This document shows, piece by piece, positions 12,258 to 12,636 of a DNA stretch of 12,636 nucleotides. Below the pieces are notes generated by a model. That model had not been told where the DNA came from and made no database searches. It saw only the letters and a list, made by a program, of their open reading frames with translations. This DNA comes from an uncultured Propionibacteriaceae bacterium (GTDB lineage: Bacteria; Actinomycetota; Actinomycetes; Propionibacteriales; Propionibacteriaceae). The stretch covers positions 1-12,636 of the forward strand of contig CALKHV010000051.1 in assembly GCA_937988865.1 (NCBI GenBank). Reading direction: 5' to 3'. The first letter of the stretch is position 1. Every line of letters begins with the position of its first letter. The position numbers and the translations under genes are program-made.

Positions 12258-12323
12258 CTCTGATCGGAACTGACTCTGATGGGCACTGACTCTGATGGGC
12301 ACTGACTTCTGATGAGCACTGAC
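12246..12323 (+). repeat. 16-bp tandem repeat, five units, joining znuB and zur
   Basis: Units are GATGAGCACTGACTCT (12246-12261), GATCGGAACTGACTCT (12262-12277), GATGGGCACTGACTCT (12278-12293), a 17-bp version with one added T (12294-12310), and a partial fifth GATGAGCACTGAC (12311-12323). The first unit contains the last codons and stop of znuB and the last contains the zur start codon. The whole 54-bp intergenic gap is repeat. Units 1, 3 and 4 each carry an ATG that opens a 5-8 codon mini-frame. Confidence 0.9.
12295..12312 (+). CDS. Possible mini-ORF coupled to zur
   Basis: ATG-GGC-ACT-GAC-TTC-TGA encodes Met-Gly-Thr-Asp-Phe. Its stop shares an A with the zur start (TGATG). No ribosome-binding site of its own is clear. 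It may be a by-product of repeat expansion, or a translational on-ramp for zur, which itself lacks a Shine-Dalgarno. Confidence 0.2.
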   Translation: MGTDF

Positions 12324-12636
12324 GTTCCTGCTCCGCGGGTCACCCGCCAGCGCACGGCGATCCGCGAGGCGCTGTCGGGAGGCGACGAATTCGTGACAGC
12401 CCAGCAACTACACGACAGGTTGCGTGCTGCGGACGCCGGCATCGGCCTCGCCACCGTCTACCGGACACTCCAGCAACTCACCGACACCGGCGAGGTCGAC
12501 TGCCTCCGAACTGACGCCGGCGAGCGCGCCTACCGGGCGTGTTCGCGCGGACATCACCACCATCTCGTGTGCAGGTCCTGCGGACGCACGGTCGAGGTGG
12601 CGGGTGAGGTCATCGAGGCGTGGGCGTCCAGGGTTG
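12312..12636 (+). CDS. zur: Zinc uptake regulator Zur (Fur family), 3' end missing
   Basis: The first 108 residues of a Fur-family repressor are present and the frame runs off the right edge (family length is about 130-145). The winged helix-turn-helix has its recognition helix at about 43-56 (GIGLATVYRTLQQL). Predicted regulatory zinc ligands are D63, C77, H82 and H84, matching the D62/C76/H81/H83 set of M. tuberculosis Zur with an offset of one. C87 and C90 (LVCRSCGRT) are half of the structural zinc site; the other CxxC lies beyond the window. The HHHHLVCRSCG block is typical of Zur as opposed to Fur. It is the fourth gene of the znu operon, so it should repress itself through the boxes before znuA unless it has its own promoter. 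Confidence 0.95.
   Translation, partial: MSTDVPAPRVTRQRTAIREALSGGDEFVTAQQLHDRLRAADAGIGLATVYRTLQQLTDTGEVDCLRTDAGERAYRACSRGHHHHLVCRSCGRTVEVAGEVIEAWASRV

Noticed and set aside
12221..12454. Minus-strand frame of 77 codons across the znuB-zur repeat
   Set aside because: It is produced by the tandem repeat and overlaps the well-supported zur reading frame; no ribosome-binding site or family match.

Overview
The window looks like a core chromosomal segment of a high-GC Actinomycetota bacterium. Base composition is roughly two-thirds G+C by eye, third positions are strongly GC, and the gene set (dnaG, dgt, dus, alpha2-type glyS and zur close together) recalls the glyS/zur and dgt/dnaG neighbourhood of mycobacteria and other actinobacteria. 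Several start codons sit exactly where a TANNNT promoter would begin transcription, i.e. leaderless mRNAs, which is common in this phylum. A member of the Propionibacteriaceae is my best guess, but that is inference and not proven here. I see no mobile element, CRISPR array or sign of recent transfer.

Layout. 1-56 (-): first codons of a Thr-rich protein running off the left edge. 57-176: a short direct repeat and a strong hairpin terminator. 177-249 (-): tRNA-Asn(GUU). 286-3571 (-): a block reading dnaG, then a divergent sigma-70-family factor, then a 167-residue protein of unknown function. 3652-4410 (+): an orphan FetB/UPF0014-type permease between dnaG and dgt. 4426-5547 (-): a dNTP triphosphohydrolase (dgt). 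5736-6461 (+): a proline/glutamine-rich three-helix membrane protein. 6462-7622 (-): a tRNA-dihydrouridine synthase. 7701-9077 (-): glycyl-tRNA synthetase. 9191-9505 (-): a small ABM-domain protein. 9566-12257 (+): znuA, znuC and znuB overlapping by four bases each, followed by the 5' part of zur (12312 to the right edge).

How it works together. The left and middle parts are replication, transcription and translation housekeeping (primase, sigma factor, nucleotide pool, tRNA modification, tRNA charging, tRNA-Asn). The right part is a zinc-homeostasis unit. ZnuA (lipoprotein receptor), ZnuC (ATPase) and ZnuB (permease) import zinc, and Zur would shut the operon off through two 7-1-7 operators that cover the whole znuA promoter up to the A of the start codon.

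The features most worth a second look are: a 16-bp tandem repeat that begins in the znuB stop codon and ends in the zur start codon; the double Zur operator overlaid on an apparently leaderless promoter; the sigma factor next to dnaG with replaced promoter-contact residues; DnaA-box-like sites beside dnaG/sigma and dgt; and a strong local excess of the hexamer GGACGC/GCGTCC. No intergenic stretch exceeds 300 bases; the largest is 188 bases (5548-5735) and is described below.
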